From: Bog-473 sp963809825
GTDB taxonomy: Bacteria; Actinomycetota; Acidimicrobiia; Acidimicrobiales; RAAP-2
DNA length: 64,000 nt
Direction: 5' to 3'
Assembly (NCBI GenBank): GCA_963809825.1
Contig: CAWELJ010000010.1
Location: 1 to 64,000 of the forward strand
The position numbers and the translations under genes are program-made. Positions 39,593-48,622 of the stretch are shown one piece after another. The notes under the pieces are model-generated. The model was given only the letters and a program-made list of their open reading frames with translations, was not told the DNA's origin and did no database searches. Each line of letters begins with the position of its first letter. Within the stretch, counting starts at the first letter, position 1.

Positions 39593-41074
39593 GTGCAGGC
39601 GAGCGTCCGGGCCGTCGAGACACGCAATGTGCCGACGGCCGGCGCCGCCCCTGCGCGTCCGGGGCCGTCCGAGGCACCGCGCCGCATGTCGCAACGTTCG
39701 ATCGAGCTGATCGGCCTCGCCATCGGGATCGGCTACATCACGGCGGTCGCGCTCGGGCGGGAACTCTCCAATGACGCCTTCTGGTCCTTGGCCGCGGGCC
39801 AGTGGATGCTCGGCCACCACGCCATCATGGGCCTGGATCCCTTCAGCTACACGGAGTCGCATCGTCGCTGGGTGACCGACGAGTGGGGCTCCGAGGTCGC
39901 TCTGGCCGGGCTCTACCGGGCATTCGGTGCGGCTGCCTACAACGTGTACCCCATCGTCCTGGGTGCGGCCAGTCTGCTGGCGACGGCGTCCTACGCGCGT
40001 GCCCTGGGGGCCCGGGGTGGACGGGTCGTCGCCATCGTCCTGCTCTTCGCGCTGGGCATCACAGGCGTGCTGGTGAGCGACAGGGGACTGGACTTCTCGC
40101 TCGTCTGGCTGCCGGTCGAGCTGTTGGTGCTGACCAAGGGGCGGGCCGATCGGCGCTGGCTGCTCGCGCTCCCGCTGTTGTGCGTGGCCTGGGTGAACAC
40201 CCACGGATCGATCCTGATCGGGCTGCTCGTGCTCGGCGTCGAGCTGGGGTGGTCGTTGGCGCCGGCCCGCCTGGTGGCACGGATCGGCGGCGTGCGGCAG
40301 TCCCCGTACCCCGGTTCGCTCGCCCTCGCCCTGCTGGGCAGTCTGCTTGCATCGTGCCTCACGCCCTACGGCCCTGGGCTGTTGGCCTACGACGTCAGGG
40401 TGGCGGGCAACTCGCAGATCGCGCGGTACATCGACGAGTGGAACTCGCCCAATTTCCACTCGTTCACGGTCGTCCTCGTGTACTGCGTGCCCCTGCTCGT
40501 GCTGATCGCCTGCGCCCGTACGCGGCGGATCCCCGTGCTCGAGGGCTCGCTGGCCGCCGCGCTCTTCGTCGAGGCCCTCAGGACGCAGCGCCTGGTCGTG
40601 TACCTGATGGTCGTCGCGGCCGGGTTGGCCGCCACCCTCCCCGCGAGGCCGCCGTGGGGGACCATGGCGCGACGGTGGGCGGGGGGCGGACTCGTCGTCT
40701 GCGCGATCCTCATCCTCGCGGCCCCGTCGGTACCGGCGGGGACCGTGTCGTCGACACTGCCGGTGCGGGCCTTCGACGACCTTGCCCCGCACCACGGGCG
40801 CATCTTCACCGAGTACACCTGGGGCGACTACTCGATCGCGCGTCATCGGGCGACCTTCGCCGACGGCCGCACCGACCTGTTCGAGGGGGACGTGCTGACC
40901 GAATTCTTCGCGGTGACCAACCTGACCACGAATCCGGATCCCGTGCTCTCCCGCGCCGGTGTCTCCTATGTCGTCTGGGCGCCTCGCACCGCGCTCGCCG
41001 TGTACCTGTCCCACGACCCGCGCTGGCGCGTCGTCGACCGCACCGCCGTCGCCACGGTGTTCGCCTGGCGCTAG
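39593..41074 (+). CDS. Multi-pass membrane protein, GT-C glycosyltransferase-like
   Basis: Precise function not recognised. A protein of about 493 aa with a hydrophilic N-terminus, then about ten hydrophobic segments, and a soluble C-terminal region of about 110 aa (from FDDLAPHHGRIFTEYTWGDY). SNDAFWSLAAGQWMLGHHAIM and DPFSYTESHRRWVTDEWGSE in the first outside loop contain the acidic residues typical of GT-C mannosyltransferase-like or oligosaccharyltransferase-like proteins. A GTG with GGGGGAG just upstream is the likely start. It follows the DUF218 gene by about 100 nt and overlaps the end of the PrmC-like gene by 4 nt. Confidence 0.6.
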   Translation: MQASVRAVETRNVPTAGAAPARPGPSEAPRRMSQRSIELIGLAIGIGYITAVALGRELSNDAFWSLAAGQWMLGHHAIMGLDPFSYTESHRRWVTDEWGSEVALAGLYRAFGAAAYNVYPIVLGAASLLATASYARALGARGGRVVAIVLLFALGITGVLVSDRGLDFSLVWLPVELLVLTKGRADRRWLLALPLLCVAWVNTHGSILIGLLVLGVELGWSLAPARLVARIGGVRQSPYPGSLALALLGSLLASCLTPYGPGLLAYDVRVAGNSQIARYIDEWNSPNFHSFTVVLVYCVPLLVLIACARTRRIPVLEGSLAAALFVEALRTQRLVVYLMVVAAGLAATLPARPPWGTMARRWAGGGLVVCAILILAAPSVPAGTVSSTLPVRAFDDLAPHHGRIFTEYTWGDYSIARHRATFADGRTDLFEGDVLTEFFAVTNLTTNPDPVLSRAGVSYVVWAPRTALAVYLSHDPRWRVVDRTAVATVFAWR

Positions 41075-41835
41075 GCCCCACCCCGGACGACGGCCAACAC
41101 CCCACGAGGGTCGTCGTCCTCGTCCGACCAGGTCTCGATCGACCGGTAGCCGAGTCGTCCCATCAGGGGGCGCAGGAGTTCGGCCTGGTCCCCCCCGACC
41201 TCCAGCAGCACGGCACCCCCCGGGCGGAGGAAGCGGGGCGCCTCGGTGAGGACCCTGCGCAAGACGTCGGTGCCGTCGGGTCCGCCGTCGTAGTGGGAGG
41301 CGTCCTCGAACCGCAGCGTGTCTCGCGGGAGCAGGTGGAGCTCGCGGCGGGGGACGTAGGGCACCACGGCCACCACCACGTCGGTCGTTCCCCTCAAGTC
41401 CGCGGGCACGGCGGCGAAGAGGTCACCGCGGTAGGCCTCGACGCCGTTGGCCCGGGCGCACACCACGGCGCGGGGGTCGAGGTCGGTCGCGACGACGCGG
41501 GCGCCCGGTCGCGCCGCGCTGAGCGCGGCGGCGACTGCCCCCGACCCGGTGCAGAGGTCGATGGCGCTGCCGCCCTCGGGCAGCCTCGCCGTGGCGCGCC
41601 GGGCCAGTGGGAGGCTCTGCCACCGGGGGACGTAAACCCCGTGGTCGACGCGGACGCTGAGATCGCCGAACGCGCTGCGGCCGGTGATCCAGGCCAGTGG
41701 CTCTCCGGCCAGGCGTCGCCCGGCCAGCGAGCGGAGCACCGCCGGGTCGCCGTCCGCCGCCGCCGCCAGTTCCGCGGCCTCGTCGTCGGCGGCCACACAC
41801 CCCGCCCTGCCGAGCAGAGACGCGATCTCGTCCAC
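41071..41835 (-). CDS. PrmC/HemK-like class I methyltransferase
   Basis: A 254-aa SAM-dependent methyltransferase of the kind annotated as putative protein N5-glutamine methyltransferase. A helical N-terminus (IASLLGRAG to LAWITGRSAFGDLSVRV) is followed by the SAM motif AIDLCTGSGAVAAALS, acidic VVATDLD and RPGGAVLLEVGGDQAE. The NPPY catalytic motif of PrmC is replaced by VVPYVP, losing Asn and one Pro, so glutamine methylation is doubtful. Start uncertain: GTG at 41835 is the best candidate, 24 nt after the upstream transporter's stop. Probably in one unit with that transporter. Confidence 0.72.
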   Translation of the reverse strand: MDEIASLLGRAGCVAADDEAAELAAAADGDPAVLRSLAGRRLAGEPLAWITGRSAFGDLSVRVDHGVYVPRWQSLPLARRATARLPEGGSAIDLCTGSGAVAAALSAARPGARVVATDLDPRAVVCARANGVEAYRGDLFAAVPADLRGTTDVVVAVVPYVPRRELHLLPRDTLRFEDASHYDGGPDGTDVLRRVLTEAPRFLRPGGAVLLEVGGDQAELLRPLMGRLGYRSIETWSDEDDDPRGVLAVVRGGA

Positions 41836-41858
41836 GATTGGGGGTGGGACGGGCGGGC

Positions 41859-43418
41859 TCAGTCGGGCATCGCCCCCGCAACGCGAGGTCCCAGGGTCGC
41901 TCCGTCGTCGGGACTCTCGGTCAATGCCACTCTCGCTGCGGGGGCGGGGCGGTCCGGGAGGAAGAGCGTCGGGATGAAGGCCAGCAGGATGGCGCCCACC
42001 GACCACCAGAACGTGTGGGCGAAGGCGGCGGCCACGGAGTCGGCGACCGGCGGGGGGAGTTTCGCCGTGGAGGAGATGACGCCGGCGCTGCCGCCGGCCT
42101 TGGCTGCGGCCGGTCCGAGCTGCGAGACGATCTGTCGTTCCAGGACGACGGCGAAGAGGGCCGTGGCCACCGAGCCGCCCACCTGGCGCACGATGTTCAT
42201 GGTCGTCGTGGCCTTGGGGATCTCCGCGTGGTTGAGGTTGTAGTAGGCCGCGGCGGTGACCGGCATCATCGTGAGGCCCAGGCCGAGGCCGCGCACGAAG
42301 AGCGAGACGGCCAGGAGCACCTCGTTGGTCGACGTGGTCACGAAGGCGAAGGGGACCGTGGCCGCCGCCATGAGCAAGATGCCGCACGGGACGATCCGCC
42401 GCGGGCCGAACCGGTCGGAGAAGATGCCCGCCCAGCGCATGATGCAGGCGGCGCCGATGCCCTGGGGCGCCATCAGCAGCCCGGCGACCCACGCCTCCTG
42501 GCCGCGGGCGACCTGGTAGTAGAGCGGCAGCAGGAACATCGACCCGAACAGGGTCGCGCTCAGGACGAAGATGCAGATGTTGGCGATGGAGTACGTGCGG
42601 TCCTTGAACAGATGCAGCTCCAAGAGGGGGTTCTTGATGCGCAGCGCGTGCACGGCGAACCCGGTCATCAGCACGAGGCCGAGCACGAAGCTGAAGACGA
42701 CCGAGAAACTGGTGAAGCTGCCGGTGGTGCCCACCTCCGACAGGGAGTAGACGAGCGCCGCCAGGCCGGGGGAGAGCAGGCAGAAACCGAGCGTGTCGAA
42801 GGCGGACCCGAATCGCTCGTCGGTGTCCCACTTGGGCAGCCAACGGCTGGAGAGCAGGAGCGTCACGATGCCGATAGGCAGGTTGATGTAGAAGATCCAG
42901 CGCCAGCTGTAGTTCGACACGATGAGGCCGCCGATGATCGGTCCCATGATGGGGCCCAGCACCATGGGCACTCCGATGATGCTCATGACGCGGCCCATGC
43001 GCTGCGGCCCCGCGGCGCGGGCGAGGATGGACTGTCCGACCGGGAGCAGCATCCCGCCACCGATCCCCTGGAGCACCCGGAAGACGATGAGCGAGTTGGC
43101 CGACCAGGCGACGCCACAGAGGCACGAGCCGACGATGAAGAGGCTCAGCGACGTCATCCAGATGAGCTTCGCCCCGAAGCGGTCGACCGCCCATCCGGTG
43201 ATCGGGATCACCATGGCCAGCGCCAGCAGGTAGCCGGTCGAGACCCACTGGATGGTGGTGACCGACACGTGGAAGTCGCGGCCCAGGGTGGCCAGGGCGA
43301 CCGCCACGATCGTCGTGTCGAGGATCGCCATGATCGATCCCAGGACGACGACGGTGGAGGTCCGCTTGACTTCGGGGGTCAGGGTGAATGGGTCGGCGGT
43401 GGCGGTGGTGCGTGCCAT
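41859..43418 (-). CDS. DHA2-family drug/proton antiporter (EmrB/QacA type)
   Basis: A 519-aa MFS transporter with 14 predicted membrane helices. Motif C of antiporters is partly visible in VPMVLGPIMGPIIGGL, and LDTTIVAVALATLGRDF at the start is typical of the EmrB/QacA group (motif D1). It would export a lipophilic compound in exchange for protons. The divergent MarR gene lies 67 bp away with overlapping promoters, so the transporter is probably repressed by that protein. The promoter is TTGACA, 16 bp, TAATCT, giving a 5' leader of only a few bases. Confidence 0.9.
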   Translation of the reverse strand: MARTTATADPFTLTPEVKRTSTVVVLGSIMAILDTTIVAVALATLGRDFHVSVTTIQWVSTGYLLALAMVIPITGWAVDRFGAKLIWMTSLSLFIVGSCLCGVAWSANSLIVFRVLQGIGGGMLLPVGQSILARAAGPQRMGRVMSIIGVPMVLGPIMGPIIGGLIVSNYSWRWIFYINLPIGIVTLLLSSRWLPKWDTDERFGSAFDTLGFCLLSPGLAALVYSLSEVGTTGSFTSFSVVFSFVLGLVLMTGFAVHALRIKNPLLELHLFKDRTYSIANICIFVLSATLFGSMFLLPLYYQVARGQEAWVAGLLMAPQGIGAACIMRWAGIFSDRFGPRRIVPCGILLMAAATVPFAFVTTSTNEVLLAVSLFVRGLGLGLTMMPVTAAAYYNLNHAEIPKATTTMNIVRQVGGSVATALFAVVLERQIVSQLGPAAAKAGGSAGVISSTAKLPPPVADSVAAAFAHTFWWSVGAILLAFIPTLFLPDRPAPAARVALTESPDDGATLGPRVAGAMPD

Positions 43419-43419
43419 G

Positions 43420-43479
43420 TAAGTACTTAAGATTACTCAAAGATCTGGTGTTGTCAAAGAGTTCGGTCGGTGCGACAAT
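43420..43479. promoter_or_regulatory. Overlapping divergent promoters of the MFS and MarR genes
   Basis: Leftward: TTGACA (43457-43452), 16-bp spacer, TAATCT (43435-43430). Rightward: TTGTCA (43451-43456), 17-bp spacer, GACAAT (43474-43479). The two -35 boxes are the same bases read on opposite strands. TAAGTACTTA (43420-43429), a perfect 10-bp palindrome, lies at the leftward transcription start and would suit a MarR dimer. Confidence 0.7.
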
Positions 43480-43485
43480 CGGGCC

Positions 43486-43965
43486 ATGGGAATGGCCGAG
43501 GACGCCTTCGAGCGCCTGCGCCGCATCGCCTTCGAGGGCGAGCACGTGGAGCGGATGGCGGCGCTGGGCGTCCGCATGAAGCTCTCACCGGGAGTGATCA
43601 AGACCCTGATGCGCCTGTCCAAGGGGGACGGGGTGTCGATGGGCGAGATGGCCCGCGGCATCGGCGTGGATCCCTCGTACATCACGGCCCTCGTGGACGA
43701 TCTCGACGAGCGCGGCCTGGCCCGGAGGGAGCCCGCCCCGGACGACCGACGGGTGAAGATCATCGTGCTGACCGACGCCGGCCGCCGCCTGGCGGCGGAG
43801 ATCGACGCCGTCTTGTCGGTACCGCCGGCGGCATTCGCAGCGCTGTCGCACACCGAGTTGCGCCAGCTGCGCGACCTGCTGGACAAGGTGCTGGTGGCGA
43901 CCGAGACGGCTCCCCGGGCAGCCCGAGGGACCGGCCTCGAGGTAGGGGCAACGACAACGTCGTAG
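43486..43965 (+). CDS. MarR-family transcriptional regulator
   Basis: A 159-aa winged-helix repressor. The core KLSPGVIKTLMRLSKGDGVSMGEMARGIGVDPSYITALVDDLDERGLARRE, followed by the wing DDRRVKIIVLTDAGR, is typical of MarR. It should bind as a dimer to the 67-bp region shared with the drug antiporter gene and release it on binding a small aromatic or lipophilic ligand. The ATG lies 7 nt after a GACAAT -10 box, so the transcript is probably leaderless. It is the only gene in its unit. Confidence 0.9.
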   Translation: MGMAEDAFERLRRIAFEGEHVERMAALGVRMKLSPGVIKTLMRLSKGDGVSMGEMARGIGVDPSYITALVDDLDERGLARREPAPDDRRVKIIVLTDAGRRLAAEIDAVLSVPPAAFAALSHTELRQLRDLLDKVLVATETAPRAARGTGLEVGATTTS

Positions 43966-44064
43966 CGGACCGTTGCCAGGGGATCCTCCGCTAGCGTCGG
44001 TCGTCATGGTGACGGGGAAGGTGTACCGGCGCGGGCGCGTGGACGGGACGATTGCGAGGTCGAC

Positions 44065-45009
44065 GTGCCGGCCGTGAGCGTGGAGCATCTCACCAAGTCC
44101 TACGGTGACAACGTCGCTGTGCGCGACGTCAGCTTCGAGGTGCAGCGGGGCGAGGTGTTCGCGTTGCTCGGGCCGAACGGTGCGGGCAAGACGACCACGG
44201 TCGAGATCCTCGAGGGCTTCCGGGAGCGCAGCGGCGGGCTGGTCCAGACGCTCGGTGTCGATCCCGCCGACCACGCCACCCAGCGATGGCTGCGCACGCG
44301 CATCGGCGTCGTGCTGCAGGAGCTGGCGGTCGAGCCCTTCTACTCGGTACGCCAGGTGCTCAGCCGCAACGCGGGCTACTACCCCAACCCGCGGCCGGTC
44401 GACGAGGTGATAGAGCTGATCGGGCTGGAGGAGAAGGCGGACGCCCGCGTCAAGCGGCTGTCGGGTGGTCAGCAGCGGAGGCTCGACGTGGGACTCGGGA
44501 TCATCGGCAACCCGGACCTCCTGTTCCTCGACGAGCCCACGACCGGTCTTGACCCTTCGGGCCGGCGCGACACCTGGGAGCTCATCCGGCGTCTGGCCGC
44601 CGGGGGTACGACCGTGCTTCTGACGACGCACTACATGGACGAGGTGGAGGCGTTGGCCGACCGGGTGGCGGTCCTGTTCGGCCAGGAGGTCGTGGCCAGC
44701 GGCACGCCGTCGTCCATCGGTGGCCGCGATCTGGGGGCGGTGACGATCCGGTTCCGCCTGCCCGAGGGGGTGTCGGCAGCGTCGCTCCCGGTCCCGGCGG
44801 AGCCGTCGGACGACGGCCACGTCGAGATCCACACCGAAGACGAGGTCCGGGTCCTGCACGAGCTGACGGGGTGGGCGCTCGAGGGTGGCCATCCGCTGCA
44901 GGGGCTGTCGGTCCTGCGCGTGTCGCTGGAGGACGTCTACCTCGGGCTCACCCAGGAGCGGGCCATGCGGGCGATCGAGGGCTCCGGAGCGGACGGGGCG
45001 GTGCGATGA
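44065..45009 (+). CDS. ABC transporter ATP-binding subunit (ABC-2 export type)
   Basis: A 314-aa ATPase of the DrrA/CcmA-like group. Walker A GPNGAGKTTT (near 37), the signature LSGGQQRRLDVG, Walker B LLFLDEPTTGLDP and switch-region TTHYMDEVEAL are all present, followed by a C-terminal domain of about 90 aa as in DrrA. It powers export by the membrane subunit encoded next, with which it overlaps as ATGA. GTG start with GAGG 5 nt upstream. Export of a drug, lipid or polysaccharide is possible; substrate unknown. It follows the MarR gene by 99 nt. Confidence 0.92.
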   Translation: MPAVSVEHLTKSYGDNVAVRDVSFEVQRGEVFALLGPNGAGKTTTVEILEGFRERSGGLVQTLGVDPADHATQRWLRTRIGVVLQELAVEPFYSVRQVLSRNAGYYPNPRPVDEVIELIGLEEKADARVKRLSGGQQRRLDVGLGIIGNPDLLFLDEPTTGLDPSGRRDTWELIRRLAAGGTTVLLTTHYMDEVEALADRVAVLFGQEVVASGTPSSIGGRDLGAVTIRFRLPEGVSAASLPVPAEPSDDGHVEIHTEDEVRVLHELTGWALEGGHPLQGLSVLRVSLEDVYLGLTQERAMRAIEGSGADGAVR

Positions 45010-45806
45010 GCAGCCGCGACGTCCCGGTCAAGGGATCGTTCCGGGGCGTCAGCGACATCCCGCTGGTGGCGCGCCAGGTGGGGTTCGAGCAGCTCTCCTT
45101 CTGGCTCAATCCCGTCGGTGCAGTGATCACCATCGGGTTCTCGGTGGTCTTCATCGTGATCTTCTTGTCGACGTCCCGGCACGCGACGGTCAACTACCTG
45201 CCGATCAACCTGGGGCAGTACTACGTCCCGGCCTTCGCCGCGTACGGGATCATGGCCGCCTGCTTCAACGTCCTGGCCATCTCCCTGGTCAACCGGCGCG
45301 AGATGGGGCTGCTCAAGCGGCTTCGCCTGAGCCCGCTCCCCACCTGGATGCTGCTGGCCGCGATCTTCGTCAACTGGATGATCATCGCCCTCATCCAGAT
45401 CGTGCTGCTGCTGGCGGTCGGGCGCTTCGGGTACGCGGTGCACGGTCCGCAGGACGCCGCGGTGTTCGTGCTCGTCCTCTTCGTGGGCCTGCTGAGCTTC
45501 ACGGCCCTGGGGGTGGGCATCAGCACCGTGGTGCCCAACGCCGACGCGGCCGGGCCCGTCGTGAGCCTCGTCTTCTTCATCCTCGTGGCCCTGTCGGGCC
45601 TCTATTTCCCGGTCCGGCCCGGGTCGGGCCTGGCGACGTTCACCGGTTTCTTCCCCGTCCGGCATCTCATCCTGGCGATGGTCGACTCGTTCAACGGCAT
45701 CCCGGGCGCGTCGGTGTGGAACGACCTGCTCGTGATTGCCATCTGGGGGGCGGTGGGTGTGTTCGTCAGCTTGCGGCGTTGGGACTGGTCGCCCAAGCGG
45801 GGGTAG
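45006..45806 (+). CDS. ABC-2 type transporter permease
   Basis: A 266-aa membrane subunit with six helices: VITIGFSVVFIVIFLS first, then YYVPAFAAYGIMAACFNVLA, and the ABC-2 pattern RREMGLLKRLRLSPLPTW before the third. A C-terminal segment has GLYFPV and TGFFPVRHL, as in ABC-2 permeases. It forms the export channel together with the preceding ATPase, whose stop overlaps its start by ATGA. Its end is 47 nt from the end of the convergent SDR gene. Confidence 0.9.
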   Translation: MSSRDVPVKGSFRGVSDIPLVARQVGFEQLSFWLNPVGAVITIGFSVVFIVIFLSTSRHATVNYLPINLGQYYVPAFAAYGIMAACFNVLAISLVNRREMGLLKRLRLSPLPTWMLLAAIFVNWMIIALIQIVLLLAVGRFGYAVHGPQDAAVFVLVLFVGLLSFTALGVGISTVVPNADAAGPVVSLVFFILVALSGLYFPVRPGSGLATFTGFFPVRHLILAMVDSFNGIPGASVWNDLLVIAIWGAVGVFVSLRRWDWSPKRG

Positions 45807-45852
45807 GGCTGGGGCGGGCGGGTGTCCCGCCCCAGCCGACGTCGCTGGGCGG

Positions 45853-46602
45853 TCAGGACGTAAGGCCACCGTCGACGACGATCACCTGGCCGGTGATGTA
45901 CGTGTTGGCGGGGTCGCTCAGGAACAGCACGGCCCGCGCCACGTCCTCGGGCTCACCGAGCCGTCCCGCCGGGGTGCGCCGGGTGATCTGCCCGAGCTGA
46001 CCTTCGTCGAGACCGTGACTCATCTCGGTGCGCAGGTAGCCCGGGGCGACGCTGTTGACCGTGATGCCCCTCGATCCGAGCTCGCGGGCGAGGCCCCTGG
46101 TGAACCCGTCGAGGGCGGCCTTGGTGGCGCCGTAGACGGACAGCCCGCGGTACCCCGACAGTCCGACCACCGAGGAGATGTTGACGATCGCCCCCGACCG
46201 GCGGGCGAGCATCACCCGGCTCGCCGCCCTGGTCACGTAGACGGTCCCCTTGAGGTTGAGGTCCACCACCGTGTCGAGGGCATCGTCGCCGAAGAGGCCG
46301 ATCACGCCCTCCCGCGCCACGCCCGCGTTGTTGACGAGCACGTCGATGCGGCCCCAGCGTGCTGTCGCCTCTTTCACGAACCGCTCGGCCTGGCCGGGGT
46401 CCGACACGTCGGCGGTGGTGAAATGGAACTGCTCCTTGCGCTGCGGGTCGTCCTCCCAGGTCCGGACGGCGTCGGTCGTGGAGCGAGCGCAGGTCTCCAC
46501 GCAGTAGCCGGCGTCGAGGAAGCCTTCGACGAGTCCGGCACCCAGTCCCTTGCTGCCCCCGGTGATGAGCGCCAGGCGGGGTTGGCCTCGGTCGCCCGTC
46601 AC
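45853..46602 (-). CDS. SDR oxidoreductase (FabG-like)
   Basis: A 249-aa short-chain dehydrogenase. The NAD(P) motif TGGSKGLGAGL is at residue 13, NNAG near 91, and the catalytic Ser-Tyr-Lys set in NISSVVGLSG and YGATKAALDGF (near 158); it ends with ITGQVIVVDGGLTS. Probably reduces a 3-oxoacyl chain, here possibly carried on the ACP encoded two genes upstream. GTG overlaps the stop of the ligase gene. This gene is intact, unlike its upstream neighbour, and so marks one boundary of the indel-rich stretch. Confidence 0.88.
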   Translation of the reverse strand: MTGDRGQPRLALITGGSKGLGAGLVEGFLDAGYCVETCARSTTDAVRTWEDDPQRKEQFHFTTADVSDPGQAERFVKEATARWGRIDVLVNNAGVAREGVIGLFGDDALDTVVDLNLKGTVYVTRAASRVMLARRSGAIVNISSVVGLSGYRGLSVYGATKAALDGFTRGLARELGSRGITVNSVAPGYLRTEMSHGLDEGQLGQITRRTPAGRLGEPEDVARAVLFLSDPANTYITGQVIVVDGGLTS

Positions 46603-47996
46603 GCCTGCGTCCCCCGCACCGTCTTGCCGCCGCGGGTCTCTATTGCGTCGACGAAGGAGACGCTGCGCGGGTGCCAGGCCGCGGCAGGTCGGCGACGGCG
46701 GCCGTGACTTCGGAGCGCAATGTCACGACGTCCGCCCCGGCCACGCCGCCCACCGGCACGATCTCGGCCGCCACGATGGAGCCGGTCAGCGGGTTGGCAG
46801 CGTCCGAAGACGCGGGCGAGGGCGACGCTCTCGAGCGAGGCGATCCGGTCCTCCACCGGCAAGGGATGGACCTTCACGCCGCCGACGTTGATGACCTCCG
46901 ACTGCCGCCCGCGGAACAGGACCCGGTCGCCCACGATCTCCACCAGATCACCGGTCGGCCGCCAATCGTCCGGCGTCGCTTCAGGCGCTGCATCCTCGCC
47001 TTCGCCCCCGGCGTAACCGAGCATGCCGGCGCCGGGCGCGCACCCAGAGCTCGCCATCCGTGACACGCACGTGGAGGTCGGGTTCGACTCGCTGAAGAGC
47101 GAGTCGACCGCGATGCCGGGCAACCCGTCGCGCACCGAGGTGATGGACCCGAACTCCGTCGATCGCGTAGACCTGCGACACCTTCGCACCGGGGAACGTT
47201 GCCCGGAGTTCCTCGAGGAGGTCGGCCGGGATGCCTCGCCGCCGAGGGTGATCTGTTCGAGCGGTCGGCAGCGTCGCCTTGCGGCTCCGGGCCTCGGCCA
47301 GCAGGAAGCGCCAGATAGGTCGGCGTCGCGCTGACGCAGGTCACGCCGTCGTCGAGGAGCGCCCGCAGCCCGTCCTTCGGTTGGCGGGGGAACGGAGCCA
47401 CCAGCGTGGCCTGGCTGGCCATGACGTGCAGCAGCACCTGGATGCCGGCGAACTGGTGCGGGCCGTAGGCCAGCAGCCAGCGCTGCTCGGGCAAGGGACG
47501 GAACGACGGCCACCGTCTTCTGCCAGGACACGCCAGTCGTGACGAGTGGCCTTGGGGCGCCCGGTCGTCCCGGTCGTGCGGATCATGAGCGGTTGTGCGA
47601 CCGTCGGCCGCCACCCGGCGGCGGGTGCTCGGGCTCGGCAGTGAGCTCGTCGGGACGGATCACCTCGAAGCGGCCTTCGAGGTCCTGCCGGTGGGTCACC
47701 ACCACTGCGTGCCCGAGGGCGGCAGCCTGCTCGGCGAACCGGCCTGGTCGGTGTCCGCCTGGTACTGGCAGGGCTCGGCGCCGGCGAGTGGCGGCGCCGG
47801 CCAGCAGGCGGATGACCCACGCGGCATCGGCTCTCGACCACGGCGAAGCGGGTGACGCGCGCGGTGCCGCAGCGCAGCCGCGACGCGGTCGCGCGTCGTC
47901 GAGGAGCGCGCCGTAGGAAAGTGAGCCCTCGGGAGTGGCGACGGCGACCTGGTCCGTAGGTGCCGCGGCGGCGGCGTCCTCGAGGAGCAGGATCAT
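46599..47996 (-). pseudogene. Acyl-activating (AMP-binding) ligase, broken by many frameshifts
   Basis: About 465 codons in total, but no frame runs through. In order on the minus strand: MILLLEDAAAAAPTDQVAVA, DAAWVIRLLAGA, the AMP site MIRTTGTTGRPKA, GIQVLLHVMASQATLVAPF, then WRPTGDLVEIVGDRVLFRGR with SEVINVGGVKVHP, and the A10-like TRGGKTVRGTQA at the end. These lie in all three frames, so I infer about ten single-base indels and no in-frame nonsense change. If whole, it would adenylate an acid and load it on the adjacent ACP, whose TAA overlaps its ATG. Sequence error is as likely as true decay. Confidence 0.8.
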
Positions 47997-48244
47997 TAGG
48001 TCGAGACCGGGGTGTAGAAGCCAACGACGTCGCCGACGGTCTCCGGCAGGTCCCCGCCCGTCGAGAAGGGGTCGGACCCGAATGCGTCCTCGAGCATGGC
48101 GGAGAGCTCGGCCGCCTCGAGCGAGTCGAGCCCGAGGCCCTCGCCCCACAGGCCGGTCTCGTCGGTCCACCCGTCCGCACCCTTGTCCGCCCGCTCGAAG
48201 AAGTCGCTGATGACAGCTCGCGCCTGGTCCTGGTCTGTCGCCAC
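47996..48244 (-). CDS. Acyl carrier protein
   Basis: An 82-aa carrier. LWGEGLGLDSLEAAELSAML holds the phosphopantetheine serine (LDSLE) in the usual helix II position, with an acidic helix at the start (ARAVISDFFERAD). GTG at 48244 has AAAGGAC 7 nt upstream. Its stop overlaps the start of the ligase gene (TAATG), so carrier, ligase and SDR form an operon. It would hold the acyl chain being activated and reduced. Being short, it remains open despite lying in a region full of indels. Confidence 0.88.
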   Translation of the reverse strand: MATDQDQARAVISDFFERADKGADGWTDETGLWGEGLGLDSLEAAELSAMLEDAFGSDPFSTGGDLPETVGDVVGFYTPVST

Positions 48245-48622
48245 TGTCAGGTCCTTTCGAATCATCGTGCCGGGGTCCGACGGCGGGCTCAGTCCCGCTG
48301 ACGACCGGAGGGATGCTGCGACACCACTCGCGGGGACAGGTTCTATGACGCGGCTAATTGCGGGCTGCGATCGGTGCCCGTTGCTCGAGCCCACGCCCCC
48401 CGTGATGACGCAATCGTCCACTCGGGGGGGAGGCACCAGTCCGACGCGGTGGCGTGGTTGTCCACCATTGACCAACGGAGAAACGGGCTGAGGCTTGCGG
48501 CCCGGGCCGGGAAATTGGCCTCGTTCGTGCCTGCGAGGTGACCGCGGCGGACCTCTCGGGGCGGGATCTGGCCGGGCCGCACGCCGTCCCGACTGCCGGT
48601 GGCTGCTCGCTATTGTTTGCCC
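48245..48622. other. Divergent promoter region between ACP and acetyltransferase genes
   Basis: 378 nt with no gene I can support. It contains a G-run near 48424-48430 and TATTGT at 48611-48616 as a possible -10 box for the rightward gene. Sequence quality may be poor here. Confidence 0.4.

Noticed and set aside
27970..48244. A nonribosomal peptide or polyketide cluster built on the HHxxxDG protein and the ACP
   Set aside because: The two are 18 kb apart, no modular adenylation, ketosynthase or thioesterase domains occur, and each fits a smaller separate unit.
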